DNA of 64,000 nucleotides from Marinobacter antarcticus (GTDB taxonomy: Bacteria > Pseudomonadota > Gammaproteobacteria > Pseudomonadales > Oleiphilaceae), in NCBI RefSeq assembly GCF_011049865.1, contig NZ_DRGY01000138.1, positions 1 to 64,000 on the forward strand, given 5' to 3'. Made by a program: the position numbers and the translations under genes. The notes beneath the pieces were generated by a model. It ran no database searches and was not told the DNA's origin. It saw only the letters and a list, made by a program, of their open reading frames with translations. This document shows, piece after piece, positions 1-11,052 of this stretch. Position 1 is the first letter of the stretch. Each line of letters starts with the position of its first letter.

Positions 1-861
<861 letters not shown>

Positions 862-939
862 TCAATGCGCACACGATGAGGCGTGCGTCTTGCAAATTTG
901 GTAAATGTACCTGTATGAGTTCACGGCAGCTCACGAGCG

Positions 940-2121
940 TCAACCCAGCGTCTGTACCACCCAACGATCACCCTGTTTTACCAGTTCCCGATCACACCCT
1001 CGGGTTGCGGGATCAACTCCGTTGTCTTCCGGTAGCGCCCGGACAACGGTCTCCGTTATTCTCAGTTTTGAGATCATCTTTTCCAGCACTGCATCGTTCT
1101 GTGCAGGTGCCCAGACAGCGCAGCTGCGATTGAGCGACCGCTTGCCAAGGGCTACGAGTGCCCGTATGTCCAGGCTGAACCCTGTGGCAGGACGTGCCCG
1201 TCCGAAATCACTGCCAATGGCGTCGTAACGGCCGCCTTTGGCAACGGCGTCACCGTGGCCCGGCACGTAAGCGGCAAACACCAGACCGGTGTGATAGTTG
1301 TAACCGCGCAACTCGCAGAAATCGAAACCGAAACTGACTTCCGGGAAGTCTCTTTCCAGCATCTGTGCGACCCGGCCTAATTGATCGAGCGCCGCACTCA
1401 GGCTTTCGGACGCGCCGCTCAGTATTCGACGTGCTTCTGCCAGAGCCTCCGGGCCACCGCTTACACGGGCAAGCTCGCGGAGACGCGCACCCGCTGAACC
1501 GGCAGGGCAATCCCCCAGCAACTGGTCCAGCTCAGGTACCGATTTGCGCGCCATGGCGTCAAAGATTGCCGCACTGGTGTCACGATCAAATTGCGCTTCG
1601 CCAATCAGACTTTCATAAATGGAAACGTGGGCCAGATCCAGATGAATACTCGGCAGGCCAGCAACGCGAAGGGCCTCCAGCATCAGGCTGATGATTTCCA
1701 TGTCTGCAGATTCAGACGCGCTACCGAACAGTTCACAGCCCGCCTGAATGGGCGTGCGCCCGGTCAGCATGTGCTTGGGGCGGGTATGAAGCACGTGTCC
1801 CGCATAGCACAAGCGTGTGATCCCCTCCTGTCCCAAGGTGTGGGCATCAATGCGCGCAGCTTGGGGCGTCATATCGGCTCGAACACCCATCATGCGCCCG
1901 GTCAGCTGATCCGTCAGCTTGAAGGTTTGCAGTTCCAGGTTGTGCCCGGTGCCGGTAAACAGGGATTCGAGGTATTCGATAAGCGGTGGGATAACCAGTT
2001 GGTAGCCCCAGCGTTGGCAGGTATCCATTACATCCCGGCGCAGGGATTCTATCTGTCCGGCCAGTGGCGGCAAGATATCCTCCACCCCGTCCGGCAGTAA
2101 CCAGCGATCAGATACTGTCAT
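940..2121 (-). CDS. hisZ: ATP phosphoribosyltransferase regulatory subunit
   Basis: HisZ is a class II histidyl-tRNA synthetase paralogue that cannot charge tRNA. It binds the short form of HisG and makes the first enzyme of histidine synthesis active and feedback-controlled. The protein shows the synthetase-like core (MMGVRADMTPQAARI, TRLCYAGHVLHT) and ends in the usual GYNYHTGLVFAAY / KGGRYDAIG segment. The track starts at a GTG (2145). I prefer the ATG at 2121, which gives the family N-terminus MTVSDRWLLPDG and about 393 residues. It is separated from hflC by a strong terminator, so it probably has its own promoter in 2122-2248 and reads on into purA. Confidence 0.95.
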   Translation of the reverse strand: MTVSDRWLLPDGVEDILPPLAGQIESLRRDVMDTCQRWGYQLVIPPLIEYLESLFTGTGHNLELQTFKLTDQLTGRMMGVRADMTPQAARIDAHTLGQEGITRLCYAGHVLHTRPKHMLTGRTPIQAGCELFGSASESADMEIISLMLEALRVAGLPSIHLDLAHVSIYESLIGEAQFDRDTSAAIFDAMARKSVPELDQLLGDCPAGSAGARLRELARVSGGPEALAEARRILSGASESLSAALDQLGRVAQMLERDFPEVSFGFDFCELRGYNYHTGLVFAAYVPGHGDAVAKGGRYDAIGSDFGRARPATGFSLDIRALVALGKRSLNRSCAVWAPAQNDAVLEKMISKLRITETVVRALPEDNGVDPATRGCDRELVKQGDRWVVQTLG

Positions 2122-2192
2122 GAGATTCCGTTGTCCATCCCGCACACTTCTGCTTGTTACGCAGAAAAATACGCAGGTTCTTTAGGGTGACA

Positions 2193-2212
2193 TTCGGGTA
2201 GAAGAACCCGAA
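2193..2212. other. Short hairpin upstream of hisZ
   Basis: A perfect 7-bp inverted repeat (TTCGGGT / ACCCGAA) with a 6-nt loop lies about 70 nt upstream of the hisZ start. It could be an operator or a 5' leader hairpin. No U-tract follows on the hisZ strand, so it is not a convincing terminator. Confidence 0.3.
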
Positions 2213-2248
2213 CCAAAACTCAGCAAATTTTACACTGTTGGCGGACAC

Positions 2249-2282
2249 AAAAAAACCGGAATACCAGGGCATTCCGGTTTTT
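2249..2282 (-). terminator. Rho-independent terminator after hflC
   Basis: AAACCGGAAT and ATTCCGGTTT arms flank a short loop (ACCAGGGC), with A-runs on one side and T-runs on the other. It can therefore work in the leftward direction just after the hflC stop. It separates the hfq-hflXKC transcript from hisZ-purA. Confidence 0.85.
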
Positions 2283-2300
2283 CAGCAAACGGTGCGCGTT

Positions 2301-3176
2301 TTAGCTTCCGCCCTTTGAATCCTTCAGGAATTTCATGAATTCGCTGTTGGCGTCAATAACCATCATGTCGTCTTTGCCAGAGAAAGTGTTCCGATATGCC
2401 TGAAGACTACGGTAGAAGCTGTAGAAGTCAGCGTTGGAGCCATAGGCGTCTGCGTATATCTGGGCCGCTTCACCATCACCTTCACCCCGAGTTGTTTCCG
2501 AGGCAGAGAATGCTTCTGCCAGGGTAACGGTTTTCTGGCGATCCGCATCGGCGCGAATACCCTCAGCCAGCTCCTTGCCGCGGGAACGGAATTCCTGGGC
2601 AAGTTTCTCACGCTCAGCCGCCATCCGGCGATAAACGTTTTCACTCACCTGTCCGGGAAATTCTATAGCCTTAAGTCGGATATCCCTGACTTCGATACCA
2701 AACTCTTTTACAGAGGTTTCATTTACCCGGTCACGCAGAGTTTGCATAAGCTGGTCACGCTGACCTGAGACCACCTCGTGCATGGTGCGAACACCGAACT
2801 CATCCCGCAGTCCGTTATCCACCCGTGACAACAACAGTGACTGGGCACGCAATTCATCCCCGCCGGTGGCGCGATAGAACTGATCCACGTCACGAATTTT
2901 CCAGACAATATAGGAATCCACATCCAGCGGTTTCTTTTCAACCGTCAGGTACTGCCGCGAAGGCAAATCCATGGTCAGTACGCGGACATCGAACTGCCGA
3001 ACCTGATCGATCACCGGCACCTTGAAATGAATGCCCGCCTGGATATCAGTTTCAACCAACTCACCGAACCTGAGCATGACCCCACGATGAGTTTCCGGAA
3101 TGATAAAAACGCTCGACATTACCAGCAGGACGACGATCAGGGCGCCTGCAAGGCCCACTACACCTTTAGGTCCCAT
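2301..3176 (-). CDS. hflC: HflC, SPFH-family modulator of FtsH protease
   Basis: HflC pairs with HflK in a large periplasm-facing membrane complex that encloses and restrains the AAA protease FtsH. The 291-residue protein has one N-terminal membrane anchor (GLAGALIVVLLVMSSVFII) followed by a band-7/SPFH domain (RGVMLRFGELVETDIQAGIHFKVP). A charged helical stretch (REKLAQEFRSRGKELAEGIRADADRQK) follows, and the C-terminal half is typical of HflC. The gene follows hflK by 2 nt and is the last gene of the hfq-hflX-hflK-hflC run, ahead of the terminator at 2249-2282. Confidence 0.97.
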   Translation of the reverse strand: MGPKGVVGLAGALIVVLLVMSSVFIIPETHRGVMLRFGELVETDIQAGIHFKVPVIDQVRQFDVRVLTMDLPSRQYLTVEKKPLDVDSYIVWKIRDVDQFYRATGGDELRAQSLLLSRVDNGLRDEFGVRTMHEVVSGQRDQLMQTLRDRVNETSVKEFGIEVRDIRLKAIEFPGQVSENVYRRMAAEREKLAQEFRSRGKELAEGIRADADRQKTVTLAEAFSASETTRGEGDGEAAQIYADAYGSNADFYSFYRSLQAYRNTFSGKDDMMVIDANSEFMKFLKDSKGGS

Positions 3177-3178
3177 GA

Positions 3179-4384
3179 TTATCTGCTCCTCCGTGCATTA
3201 GTGTCTTGTCTGGTCCGCAATTTCTGAACAACCTGATCGGTCAGGTCTTCAATATCCGCCTGGCTTCCACCACTTCCTGAAGACTGATTGCCTCCCCGTG
3301 ATGATGAACCCTGGGTGAGACGATCCAGAGGCAGATACATCATGTTGCCACTGCTTTCAGTATCCACAAGAATCTTGCTGCTGTTTGAAAGCACAGTTTC
3401 CAGAGTCTGCAAGTACATACGCTCGCGAGTGACCACGGGCGCCGTCTGATAGACAGCCAGTAACTCGAGGAAACGGGCTGTTTCACCGCGGGCGCGCTCA
3501 ACAACCTCTTGCTTGTAAGCGCTTGCTTCTTCGATCATGCGCTGCGCTTGGCCGCGAGCTTCAGGAACCACCTTGTTTCGGTAGGTTTCTGCCTCTTCCT
3601 TAACGCGTTGCTCATCTTCACGAGCGCGCTGGACTTCCCGGAACGCATCTTGCACCGCTGCGGGTGGCTGAGTACTTTCAACGTTAACACGGACGATCTC
3701 AAGACCGGTTCCGTATTCTTTCAAAAAGCCCTGGAGGCGCTGTTCAACACGAACGGCGAGTTCTGCACGACCTTCTGTCAGCACATCATCGAGAGACGAA
3801 CTGCCAACCTCGTGGCGCAGTGCGCTGTCTGTGGCGAACGCGAGAGCCTGGTTAGAGTCACGCACGTTCAAGACGTAAGCACGCGCATCACCAACCCGGT
3901 ACTGAACCTGCAGATCGATCGTTACCAGGTTTTCATCCTGGGTCAGCATCTGCCCGCTCGACTTGGCGGTTCTTACGCTGGTGACTCGCACCATGGTGAC
4001 GTCGTCAATCAGAGGCACTTTGAATCTCAGGCCGGGGCTTTCAGTTTTGGCATATTCACCAAATCTGAGCACCACAGAGCGCTCTTGCTCGTTGACGGTG
4101 TAGAATGATTGAAATATCACGTAACCCAGCACGAGAATGGCTGCCAGTGCGAGAATAGCGCCGAACCCGCCGCCACCCCCGGAACTTTTACCGCCCTCGT
4201 TGTTACCAGAGTCTCCGGACTTTTTACCCTTACCGCCCAGCATCTTACTAAGCTTGTCCAGGCCTTTTTTCAGCGCCTCGTCAAGGTCTGGTGGTCCCTG
4301 ATCATTGCCGCGACGACCGCCACCCGTTCCCCAGGGATCGTTGTCTTTGTCGTTGCGGTTTCCACCCGGTTCATTCCAGGCCAT
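3179..4384 (-). CDS. hflK: HflK, SPFH-family modulator of FtsH protease
   Basis: HflK is the partner of HflC. The start ATG at 4384 gives MAWNEPGGNRNDKDNDPWG, the usual Gly/Asn/Asp-rich cytosolic N-terminus (about residues 1-75). One membrane segment follows (FGAILALAAILVLGYVIFQSF, about 76-97), then the SPFH domain (ERSVVLRFGEYAKTESPGLRFKVP) and a coiled region. The low-complexity Ser/Gly stretch near the C-terminus (TQGSSSRGGNQSSGSGGSQ) is normal for the family. The gene sits between hflX and hflC in the same orientation, 78 nt after hflX. Confidence 0.97.
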   Translation of the reverse strand: MAWNEPGGNRNDKDNDPWGTGGGRRGNDQGPPDLDEALKKGLDKLSKMLGGKGKKSGDSGNNEGGKSSGGGGGFGAILALAAILVLGYVIFQSFYTVNEQERSVVLRFGEYAKTESPGLRFKVPLIDDVTMVRVTSVRTAKSSGQMLTQDENLVTIDLQVQYRVGDARAYVLNVRDSNQALAFATDSALRHEVGSSSLDDVLTEGRAELAVRVEQRLQGFLKEYGTGLEIVRVNVESTQPPAAVQDAFREVQRAREDEQRVKEEAETYRNKVVPEARGQAQRMIEEASAYKQEVVERARGETARFLELLAVYQTAPVVTRERMYLQTLETVLSNSSKILVDTESSGNMMYLPLDRLTQGSSSRGGNQSSGSGGSQADIEDLTDQVVQKLRTRQDTNARRSR

Positions 4385-4462
4385 AGTGCTCTCCGTTACT
4401 AACGTGTCGATGGCTGCAGATACTAGGGACTTATCATCGCCCCGGCAATAGCCACTAAGGTT

Positions 4463-5761
4463 TCAGGCACGCCCAACGTCCAGACGTACCGATTCTTCAC
4501 TGATGCCCGCACGGCTCAGAAGCTGCAGCCAGTCCCGATGTTGTAATCGGGTTTCGAGCACCATGTCTCCGGATTCCCGGTGTTCTTCGCTGAGTACTGA
4601 TCCCGCCTCGTGCATGAGCGCCCGAAGCTTGCCATCAGCAGGCCCGAGCAAAACGAAGTAGTGTACAACATCTTCAGCCAAACGCTCGACGATCGCATCG
4701 TACAAGCCGTCCAGACCTTCACCGGAAACCGCAGACACCCAGGCCCGCACAGGCACACCCTCTTCATTGCGCTCTATCCGGGGAGTGAAATTGTCCAGCA
4801 AATCGATTTTATTGAATACCTGAAGCACAGGTATTTCGTCGGCGCCGATTTCCGCCAGCACCTCTTCAACTTGTTCTATATTTTCATCACGGCGGCTATC
4901 GTGACTGTCCACGATGTGAAGCAGAATGGTCGCTTCCGTTGTTTCTTCCAGGGTAGCCCGAAATGCCTCAACCAGTTTATGGGGCAGATGCCGGATAAAG
5001 CCCACGGTATCCGCCATTACGACCGGCCCTATGTCCGGAAGTTCCAGGCGTCGGATGGTTGGGTCCAATGTTGCGAACAACTTGTCGGCCGCGTATACGG
5101 AAGACGTGGTAATCCGGTTGAACAAGGTAGATTTGCCAGCGTTGGTATAACCAACCAGAGATACCGTCGGAATGTCTGCACGCTTGCGCGCGCGACGACC
5201 CTGATTACGCTGCCTGCGAACCTTCTCAAGACGCTTGTGGATCGACTTGATGCGCTCACGCAGCAATCTGCGGTCGGTTTCCAGTTGGGTTTCACCGGGG
5301 CCACGCAGGCCGATGCCGCCTTTCTGACGCTCAAGGTGTGTCCAGCCGCGTACAAGGCGCGTTGACATGAAATCAAGCTGAGCCAGCTCTACCTGTAGCT
5401 TGCCTTCGTGGGTGCGAGCTCGCTGCGCAAAAATATCCAGAATAACGCCGGTTCGATCCAGAACACGGCATTTTAACTCACGCTCAATGTTTCGTTCCTG
5501 GCTGGGGCTAAGCGCGTGGTTGAACAGAATGACATCGGCTTCGTGTGCGGTCATCGCATCACGAATTTCCTCCAGCTTGCCTTCGCCCACGAACAATCTC
5601 GGGCTGGGCTGCTTGCGGGATCCGGTTACAACTCCAACCGCCTCAACACCGGCAGACGCAACAAGTTCCCGAAATTCCTCGGGATCTTCAGAGCCTTCAT
5701 GAGACGTAAAATCGATATGGACGAGGATCGCTCGTTCACCTACATCCGGGCGCTCAAACAA
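4463..5761 (-). CDS. hflX: HflX, ribosome-associated GTPase
   Basis: HflX binds the 50S subunit and splits or rescues stalled ribosomes under stress. The 432-residue protein has the N-terminal HflX domain and then a G domain: G1 VGYTNAGKSTLFN, G3 DTVGFIRHLP, G4 NKIDLLD. A C-terminal segment follows. The first codon is TTG, read at 5761 to give MFERPDVGERAILVHI, which matches the family N-terminus. No in-frame ATG lies just upstream, and GGAG is about 10 nt ahead. It follows hfq, from which it is separated by a terminator-like hairpin that may attenuate transcription. Confidence 0.95.
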   Translation of the reverse strand: MFERPDVGERAILVHIDFTSHEGSEDPEEFRELVASAGVEAVGVVTGSRKQPSPRLFVGEGKLEEIRDAMTAHEADVILFNHALSPSQERNIERELKCRVLDRTGVILDIFAQRARTHEGKLQVELAQLDFMSTRLVRGWTHLERQKGGIGLRGPGETQLETDRRLLRERIKSIHKRLEKVRRQRNQGRRARKRADIPTVSLVGYTNAGKSTLFNRITTSSVYAADKLFATLDPTIRRLELPDIGPVVMADTVGFIRHLPHKLVEAFRATLEETTEATILLHIVDSHDSRRDENIEQVEEVLAEIGADEIPVLQVFNKIDLLDNFTPRIERNEEGVPVRAWVSAVSGEGLDGLYDAIVERLAEDVVHYFVLLGPADGKLRALMHEAGSVLSEEHRESGDMVLETRLQHRDWLQLLSRAGISEESVRLDVGRA

Positions 5762-5800
5762 TGGGCATCAACTCCGAAACAGTCTGGCTGTTAACCTCAG

Positions 5801-5854
5801 AAAAACAAACACCCGCGGCCGTCAAAACCCAAAGGCTCGTCGGGAACGCGGGTG
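5801..5854 (-). terminator. Terminator-like hairpin between hfq and hflX
   Basis: CACCCGC (5810-5816) pairs with GCGGGTG (5848-5854). Read leftward, the stem is followed by TTTGTTTTT. The loop is long (about 31 nt, with some internal pairing), so termination is likely partial and would set hflXKC output relative to hfq. Confidence 0.55.
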
Positions 5855-5880
5855 GCAAAAACCGGTAACCCCGGGTCAAT

Positions 5881-6132
5881 TCAGTCTTCAGATTCATCCT
5901 CTTCTGCCGGATTTTGCTGCGGAATGCGAACATTCCTGGCAGGCACAACCGTGGAAATTGCGTGCTTGTAGACCATTTGGCTGACGGTGTTTTTCAACAA
6001 AATAACGAATTGGTCAAAAGACTCTACCTGGCCCTGCAATTTGATGCCGTTAACCAAAAAGATGGAAACCGGAATGCGTTCCTTGCGTAAGGCATTGAGG
6101 TAAGGGTCTTGTAACGAGTGCCCTTTTGACAT
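5881..6132 (-). CDS. hfq: RNA chaperone Hfq
   Basis: Hfq is a hexameric Sm-like protein that pairs small RNAs with mRNAs. The track ORF starts 10 codons too early. The ATG at 6132 gives [21 protein letters not shown], the invariant Hfq start, and is preceded by AGGAG at good spacing. Sm1 ([27 protein letters not shown]) and Sm2 ([14 protein letters not shown]) are intact, including the Q8, F42 and YKHA RNA-contact residues. The 83-residue length, with a short acidic tail ([10 protein letters not shown]), is normal for Pseudomonas-type Hfq. It lies 37 nt downstream of miaA. Confidence 0.98.
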   Translation of the reverse strand: MSKGHSLQDPYLNALRKERIPVSIFLVNGIKLQGQVESFDQFVILLKNTVSQMVYKHAISTVVPARNVRIPQQNPAEEDESED

Positions 6133-6169
6133 GTTTATTCTCCTGTTTTTTAGTAAATGCAAATCGTCA

Positions 6170-7222
6170 TTATTCGAAACTAAATGTGGCGTGAAGTCTG
6201 ACTTTTTTCAAGGCTGCCTCAACGATAAACGGGCCTTCGCTGTCGAACCAGTTCAAATCAGACCACTTGCGAAGCCACGTTAACTGCCGCTTGGCAAGCT
6301 GTCGGGTGGCCGCGACGCCGTTGCTTACAAATACGTCATAATCGTCGGAATTGACCAGATAACTCCAAGCCTGACGATAACCAACGCAACGCATCGAAGG
6401 GAGGTCCGGGTCAAGATCGCCCCGGCCCATCAGTGCGCGAACTTCTTCCAGAAATCCCGCTTCCAACATACTTGCGAAACGCTGGTGTATTCGGTCGTGA
6501 AGCACTTGCCTCTGCGGAGGTGCAAGCGCGAGTTGCGTTATAGTATACGGAAGCGACGAAGTTCCGTCTGCCTGCCATTGCGTAAAATAAGTGTAATCCT
6601 CAACATTCTGACAACCGGCCTCTTGCTGCGGCGACTGGGGGGCGTCTGACTTCCAGAACGCCGAGATCGGCCGCCCCGTCAGGCGAACGACTTCCAGGGC
6701 TCTCAACAGGCGCTGGTGATTGTTCGGGTGGATTATCTTTGCCGCAATCGGATCAACGGCCCGCAACTCTTCGTAAAGTGCCGGCCAGCCCAGCCGTCGC
6801 GCCTCCGCCTCCAAAGCTCTGCGCAGCTCCGGACTTGCCGCTGGCAACCCGGACATGCCATGCAACAACGCCTTGAAATACATCATGGTGCCGCCCACCA
6901 GCAACGGTATGCGCCCTGCGCGCGAGATTTTCGTCATTTCTGCGAGCGCATCCCTGCGAAAATCGGCAGCGGAATAGGTTTCGGCCGGATCACAGATATC
7001 AATCAGTCGGTGCGGAGCCCGCGCAAGCTCGTCATTGGTGGGCTTGGCCGTACCGATGTTCATCCCGCGGTAAATCATCGCCGAATCAACACTGATGATG
7101 TCGCAAGGCAGGCGTTCGCAAAGCGCCATGGCCAGATCGGTCTTGCCCGAGGCTGTTGGCCCCATGAGAAAAATCGCAGGCGGCCGGTCGGGGGCGCCAC
7201 CGGCATCAGAGATTGGCAACAT
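6170..7222 (-). CDS. miaA: tRNA dimethylallyltransferase MiaA
   Basis: MiaA transfers a dimethylallyl group to A37 of tRNAs that read UNN codons. The P-loop [12 protein letters not shown] lies near residue 20, followed by [21 protein letters not shown] and the substrate-binding region [10 protein letters not shown]. The [11 protein letters not shown] motif lies in the C-terminal half. At 350 residues it is somewhat longer than the E. coli enzyme because of N- and C-terminal extensions. It starts 2 nt after the mutL stop, so translation is probably coupled to mutL. Confidence 0.97.
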   Translation of the reverse strand: MLPISDAGGAPDRPPAIFLMGPTASGKTDLAMALCERLPCDIISVDSAMIYRGMNIGTAKPTNDELARAPHRLIDICDPAETYSAADFRRDALAEMTKISRAGRIPLLVGGTMMYFKALLHGMSGLPAASPELRRALEAEARRLGWPALYEELRAVDPIAAKIIHPNNHQRLLRALEVVRLTGRPISAFWKSDAPQSPQQEAGCQNVEDYTYFTQWQADGTSSLPYTITQLALAPPQRQVLHDRIHQRFASMLEAGFLEEVRALMGRGDLDPDLPSMRCVGYRQAWSYLVNSDDYDVFVSNGVAATRQLAKRQLTWLRKWSDLNWFDSEGPFIVEAALKKVRLHATFSFE

Positions 7223-7224
7223 TG

Positions 7225-9141
7225 CTAGCGACCCCGCAGAAACAGCTTATCCAGCTCGGCGAGCGTCACCAGCGTCCAGGTCGGCCGGCCGTGGTTGCAC
7301 TGCCCACTGCGCTCTGTTGCTTCCATATCCCGCAGCAGTGAATTCATCTCCGGTATGGTCAACTGGCGATTTGCCCGCACCGAACCGTGACAAGCCATGG
7401 TGCCAAGAAGCTCATGGGTTACGGCTTCTACCCGGTCGCTTTGGCCGTGCTCAATCAAATCCGATAACACGTCCCGAACGAGCTGCTCGGTATCGGCGCC
7501 TCGCAGCAACGCAGGCACCTGACGAATGGCAAGCGTTTCAGGCCCGATTCGCTCAATCTGCAGCCCGAGCTGTTGCAGCTCGTCTGCGTGGGTTTCAGCC
7601 AACGCAGCTTCCTTCTGGCTGACCGCGAGAGACAGCGGCACCAGCAACGGCTGGCTTTTGAGATCCTGCTCTGCCAGTGCGCGCTTCATACGCTCGTAGG
7701 TGATGCGTTCGTGGGCCGCATGCATATCGACCACGACCATCCCGGCACTGCCTTGGGCCAAAATGTAAATGCCGTGCAACTGGGCAATGGCATATCCCAG
7801 AGGCGGCTCCTCATGCCCGTTCGCGTTGGCCTGATGATCCAGAGCGGCGGGAGACGCAGGCGCCAAACCGTCCAGCGCTGCATGCTCTTGTCGCGCGCTG
7901 ACACCGCCGCCGCCAAGGGACTGATAAAAGGCCATCTGATCACTGGCCCGCCATTCCTGCTGAGGCGCGGCCTGCCCGACAAAACCGGAACCCGGGGCAC
8001 GATTGTCAGCCACAGGCGTTGCCGGTTGCCGACCCCATGGCTGGTGCTGGGCCACTGAGCCGGCTGCCGGGTATTCTTTGTGACCTTCGGCTTCGCGCCC
8101 AAAAGACTGAGCCACCGCACCGCGAAAGTGGTCGTCTGGCCGCACATCAGCCAAAGCCTTGTGCAGCGTACGAAAGATAAAATCGTGCACCAGACGACCG
8201 TCACGGAAGCGCACTTCGTGCTTGGTCGGGTGCACGTTCACATCCACGGTGGCCGGATCCACTTCAAGGTAAAGAACAAACGCAGGATGGCGATTGTTGT
8301 ACAACACATCGCGGTATGCCTGACGCACGGCATGGGCAACCAACCGGTCGCGGATCACCCGGCCATTAACGAAGAAATACTGAAGATCGGCCTGGCTGCG
8401 AGAAAATGTGGGCAAGGCCACCCAACCCCAAAGGCGCAAACCCGTGGCTTCTGCGTCAATGACGACGGCGTTGTCGATAAATTTCTGCCCACAGAGGGCG
8501 CCAATGCGGCGCTCTCTGTCGAGCGTGGACCCTGCTGGTTGAAGGTTCTGTACAACCCGCTGGTTGTGACGGAGGGTAAAACCCGCATCGAAGCGACTGA
8601 GCGCCTGGCGTCGAATACACTCTTCTACGTGATTAAATTCGGTTTTTTCAGCCCGAAGAAATTTGCGCCGAGCCGGGGTATTGAAAAAAAGATCCCGAAC
8701 TTCAACGGTGGTGCCCACAGGATGCGCGGCCGGTGAAATTGTGGCGTCCATGTCACGCCCTTCAACTTCCACCCGGGAGGCCGCCTCCTGGCCTTCTGTG
8801 CGAGAGGTCAGCGCAAGGCGCGACACCGAACTGATACTGGCCAACGCTTCACCCCTGAAACCCAGGGACACTACGGATTCCAGATCATCAAGACTGACAA
8901 TTTTACTGGTTGCATGGCGGCTGAGCGCCAGCGGCAGGTCACTTTCAGCAATACCACTGCCGTCGTCACGAACCCGGATCAGCTTTACGCCGCCTTGTTC
9001 GACCTCAACATCGACGCGGTCAGCACCTGCGTCGAGTGCATTTTCAACCAGTTCTTTTACGACGGATGCAGGGCGCTCAACGACCTCGCCCGCGGCAATC
9101 TGGTTTGCCAGCCGCGGCGAGAGCAATCGTATGGAGGGCAT
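7225..9141 (-). CDS. mutL: DNA mismatch repair protein MutL
   Basis: MutL links MutS mismatch recognition to strand removal. The N-terminal GHKL ATPase motifs are complete ([50 protein letters not shown]). A Pro/Gln/Gly-rich linker lies roughly between residues 340 and 440. The C-terminal dimerisation domain contains [12 protein letters not shown], the DxHAx2Ex4E metal-binding motif of MutL proteins with latent endonuclease activity. This differs from the E. coli type, which lacks it. The 638-residue length fits Pseudomonas-type MutL. It follows amiB by 20 nt. Confidence 0.97.
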   Translation of the reverse strand: MPSIRLLSPRLANQIAAGEVVERPASVVKELVENALDAGADRVDVEVEQGGVKLIRVRDDGSGIAESDLPLALSRHATSKIVSLDDLESVVSLGFRGEALASISSVSRLALTSRTEGQEAASRVEVEGRDMDATISPAAHPVGTTVEVRDLFFNTPARRKFLRAEKTEFNHVEECIRRQALSRFDAGFTLRHNQRVVQNLQPAGSTLDRERRIGALCGQKFIDNAVVIDAEATGLRLWGWVALPTFSRSQADLQYFFVNGRVIRDRLVAHAVRQAYRDVLYNNRHPAFVLYLEVDPATVDVNVHPTKHEVRFRDGRLVHDFIFRTLHKALADVRPDDHFRGAVAQSFGREAEGHKEYPAAGSVAQHQPWGRQPATPVADNRAPGSGFVGQAAPQQEWRASDQMAFYQSLGGGGVSARQEHAALDGLAPASPAALDHQANANGHEEPPLGYAIAQLHGIYILAQGSAGMVVVDMHAAHERITYERMKRALAEQDLKSQPLLVPLSLAVSQKEAALAETHADELQQLGLQIERIGPETLAIRQVPALLRGADTEQLVRDVLSDLIEHGQSDRVEAVTHELLGTMACHGSVRANRQLTIPEMNSLLRDMEATERSGQCNHGRPTWTLVTLAELDKLFLRGR

Positions 9142-9161
9142 GTTTCAGGGCCACCTCTTGT

Positions 9162-10523
9162 TCAGGATGAGGGAATACGAATGGTTTGCCCTACCATAAC
9201 ACGGTCGTCCCTCAGGTCGTTATACTGCATCAATTCGCTGACCGTGGTCTGATTGTCCCGAGCCACTGCTGAGAGCGTATCGCCACTTTGAACTTCGTAT
9301 TGACTGATTCGACCAGAGCCTGGACCGTTATGTTTTTGCCACGCCAGCAAAGTACCCGGCGGGGGCGTTTTCCGGAAATATGCATCAATACCGTTCATTA
9401 TGGCGCCGGCCAATCTGCGGCGGTACCAGTCTGTCGCCAGATTTTTCTCTTCATGCGGATTTGAGATAAATCCGGCCTCTACCAAGATGGACGGAATATC
9501 GGGCGACTTGAGCACCGCAAAGGCTGCTTGTTCCACGCCTGGCTTGTGCAGACGAGCAACTCCACCAAGCTTACCCAGCACAGAGCTACCCACGCCCAGG
9601 CTGGCGTTTATGCTCGCGGTCATGGATAAATCGAGCAGCACACCCGCCAGCATATCGTCGCGGCCGTCAAGAGATACGCCGCCAGCACCGCCGATCAGGT
9701 CTGAGCGATTTTCACTCTGCGCCAGCCAGCGCGCCGTTTCACTGGTAGCACCACGCTGGGACAACGCGAATACCGAGGCGCCTTTAGGCTGGGGGGTGCG
9801 AAAGGCATCTGCGTGCACCGACACAAACAAATCGGCGCCGTACTTGCGGGCCAGAATAGTGCGGCTTCTCAACCCGATATAATAGTCTCCGGTTCGGGTG
9901 AGCTTGGCGGTATAACCCGGCTGCTTGTCGATCATATCCTTGATAATATGCGCCATTTTCAAGACAACGTCTTTTTCGTGGGTACCCCGTGGGCCGATAG
10001 CACCGGGATCTTCACCTCCGTGGCCTGCATCAACAACCACGATAACATCGCGTTTGCCGGCGGAATTTTGAGTGACCGTTGGTTTGGTCGCTTTTTCCAG
10101 GCGACTGCCACTTTCATCAATCAGATCAACCACGAGCCGGTAGCCATATTGCTGATTGGGCTCCAACTGAAAACTCCGGGGCTTGACGTCGCTGGCAAGA
10201 TCAAGAACCACTCTGAGATCTGTTCCATTGCGCGGCGCGCTGCGGATACGCCGGACAGGGCTGCCGGACAGATCGAGTTTATCGAAGTCCGCTTTGAGTC
10301 GAGTGTTCTTCAGATCAATCACCAACCGCGACGGATTGCTCAGTGCGAATATGTTGTGATCGACCTTGCCTTTCGTGTCCAGCACCAGGCGAGTATGGTC
10401 CGGCGCGGGCCAGATGCGGATACCTTCCACCTGCGTGCCTGCCTGAACCTGCACGGTTGCGACCAGCAGCCACAAGGACGTCAACGTCATCATTGTTTTC
10501 ATTGTGAGCTTGAATTTATTCAT
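9162..10523 (-). CDS. amiB: N-acetylmuramoyl-L-alanine amidase with AMIN and LysM domains
   Basis: This periplasmic zinc amidase cuts the peptide stem from septal peptidoglycan so that daughter cells can part. A signal peptide (to about residue 28, ending VQVQA) precedes an AMIN targeting domain (about 30-130). Next is an Amidase_3 catalytic domain (about 165-385) with zinc ligands in VDAGHGGEDPGA, SVHADAF and the catalytic Glu in ILVEAGFISN. A C-terminal LysM (YEVQSGDTLSAVARD, about 405-452) completes it. The AmiB/AmiC split is uncertain, but the LysM and the place between tsaE and mutL match Pseudomonas amiB. GGCAGG before the ATG at 10523 supports that start. Confidence 0.93.
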   Translation of the reverse strand: MNKFKLTMKTMMTLTSLWLLVATVQVQAGTQVEGIRIWPAPDHTRLVLDTKGKVDHNIFALSNPSRLVIDLKNTRLKADFDKLDLSGSPVRRIRSAPRNGTDLRVVLDLASDVKPRSFQLEPNQQYGYRLVVDLIDESGSRLEKATKPTVTQNSAGKRDVIVVVDAGHGGEDPGAIGPRGTHEKDVVLKMAHIIKDMIDKQPGYTAKLTRTGDYYIGLRSRTILARKYGADLFVSVHADAFRTPQPKGASVFALSQRGATSETARWLAQSENRSDLIGGAGGVSLDGRDDMLAGVLLDLSMTASINASLGVGSSVLGKLGGVARLHKPGVEQAAFAVLKSPDIPSILVEAGFISNPHEEKNLATDWYRRRLAGAIMNGIDAYFRKTPPPGTLLAWQKHNGPGSGRISQYEVQSGDTLSAVARDNQTTVSELMQYNDLRDDRVMVGQTIRIPSS

Positions 10524-10554
10524 ACAGCCTGCCTGTTTATCCGGTTCTGGCCCA

Positions 10555-11052
10555 TTAATAGCGCGGCCCGGTTAACTCCAGTTCGTTCAAAAGTGATGCA
10601 CCCAACTCTGAGCGCGCCCGGACAACCGCGGAGCGGCCTTCGCCCTGATATTCAAGTTGGATTTCGAGATCCGGCTTTGGTAGCAACCCTGTGCCTCGCT
10701 CCGGCCATTCGATAAGGCAAACGCTCTGACCGTTGAAGTAATCCCGTATGCCCATGTATTCCAGCTCTTCAGGATCGCCCAACCGGTACAAATCAAAATG
10801 ATAGGTCGGTGGTGTCAACTCCTCATAGGGCTCGACCAGCGTGTAGGTCGGGCTCTTCACAGCGCCTGTGTGCCCGAGACCCCTTATAAATCCCCGGCTG
10901 AGCGTGGTCTTACCCATTCCGAGATCGCCCTCGAGAAACACGGTCAGGCCCTGGCCGGATTTTTTTGCCAGCCGGGCTAACGCGCGGCCCAGTTTCTGCG
11001 TGTCGGCCTCACCTTCCAGAAACAGCCGATGCTCGCTCACAGAAATACTCAC
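10555..11052 (-). CDS. tsaE: TsaE, ATPase for tRNA t6A synthesis
   Basis: TsaE drives the TsaBD complex that makes threonylcarbamoyladenosine at A37 of ANN-decoding tRNAs. Walker A is GDLGMGKTT (about residues 42-50), followed by SPTYTLVEPY, HFDLYRL and CLIEWPERG, all family signatures. The start is GTG and overlaps the nnr stop by 4 nt (GTGA), so the two genes are translationally coupled. The 165-residue length is normal. Confidence 0.95.
   Translation of the reverse strand: MSISVSEHRLFLEGEADTQKLGRALARLAKKSGQGLTVFLEGDLGMGKTTLSRGFIRGLGHTGAVKSPTYTLVEPYEELTPPTYHFDLYRLGDPEELEYMGIRDYFNGQSVCLIEWPERGTGLLPKPDLEIQLEYQGEGRSAVVRARSELGASLLNELELTGPRY

Noticed and set aside
9813-10715. 300-codon ORF on the + strand
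   Set aside because: Antisense to amiB and the end of tsaE; no protein features.
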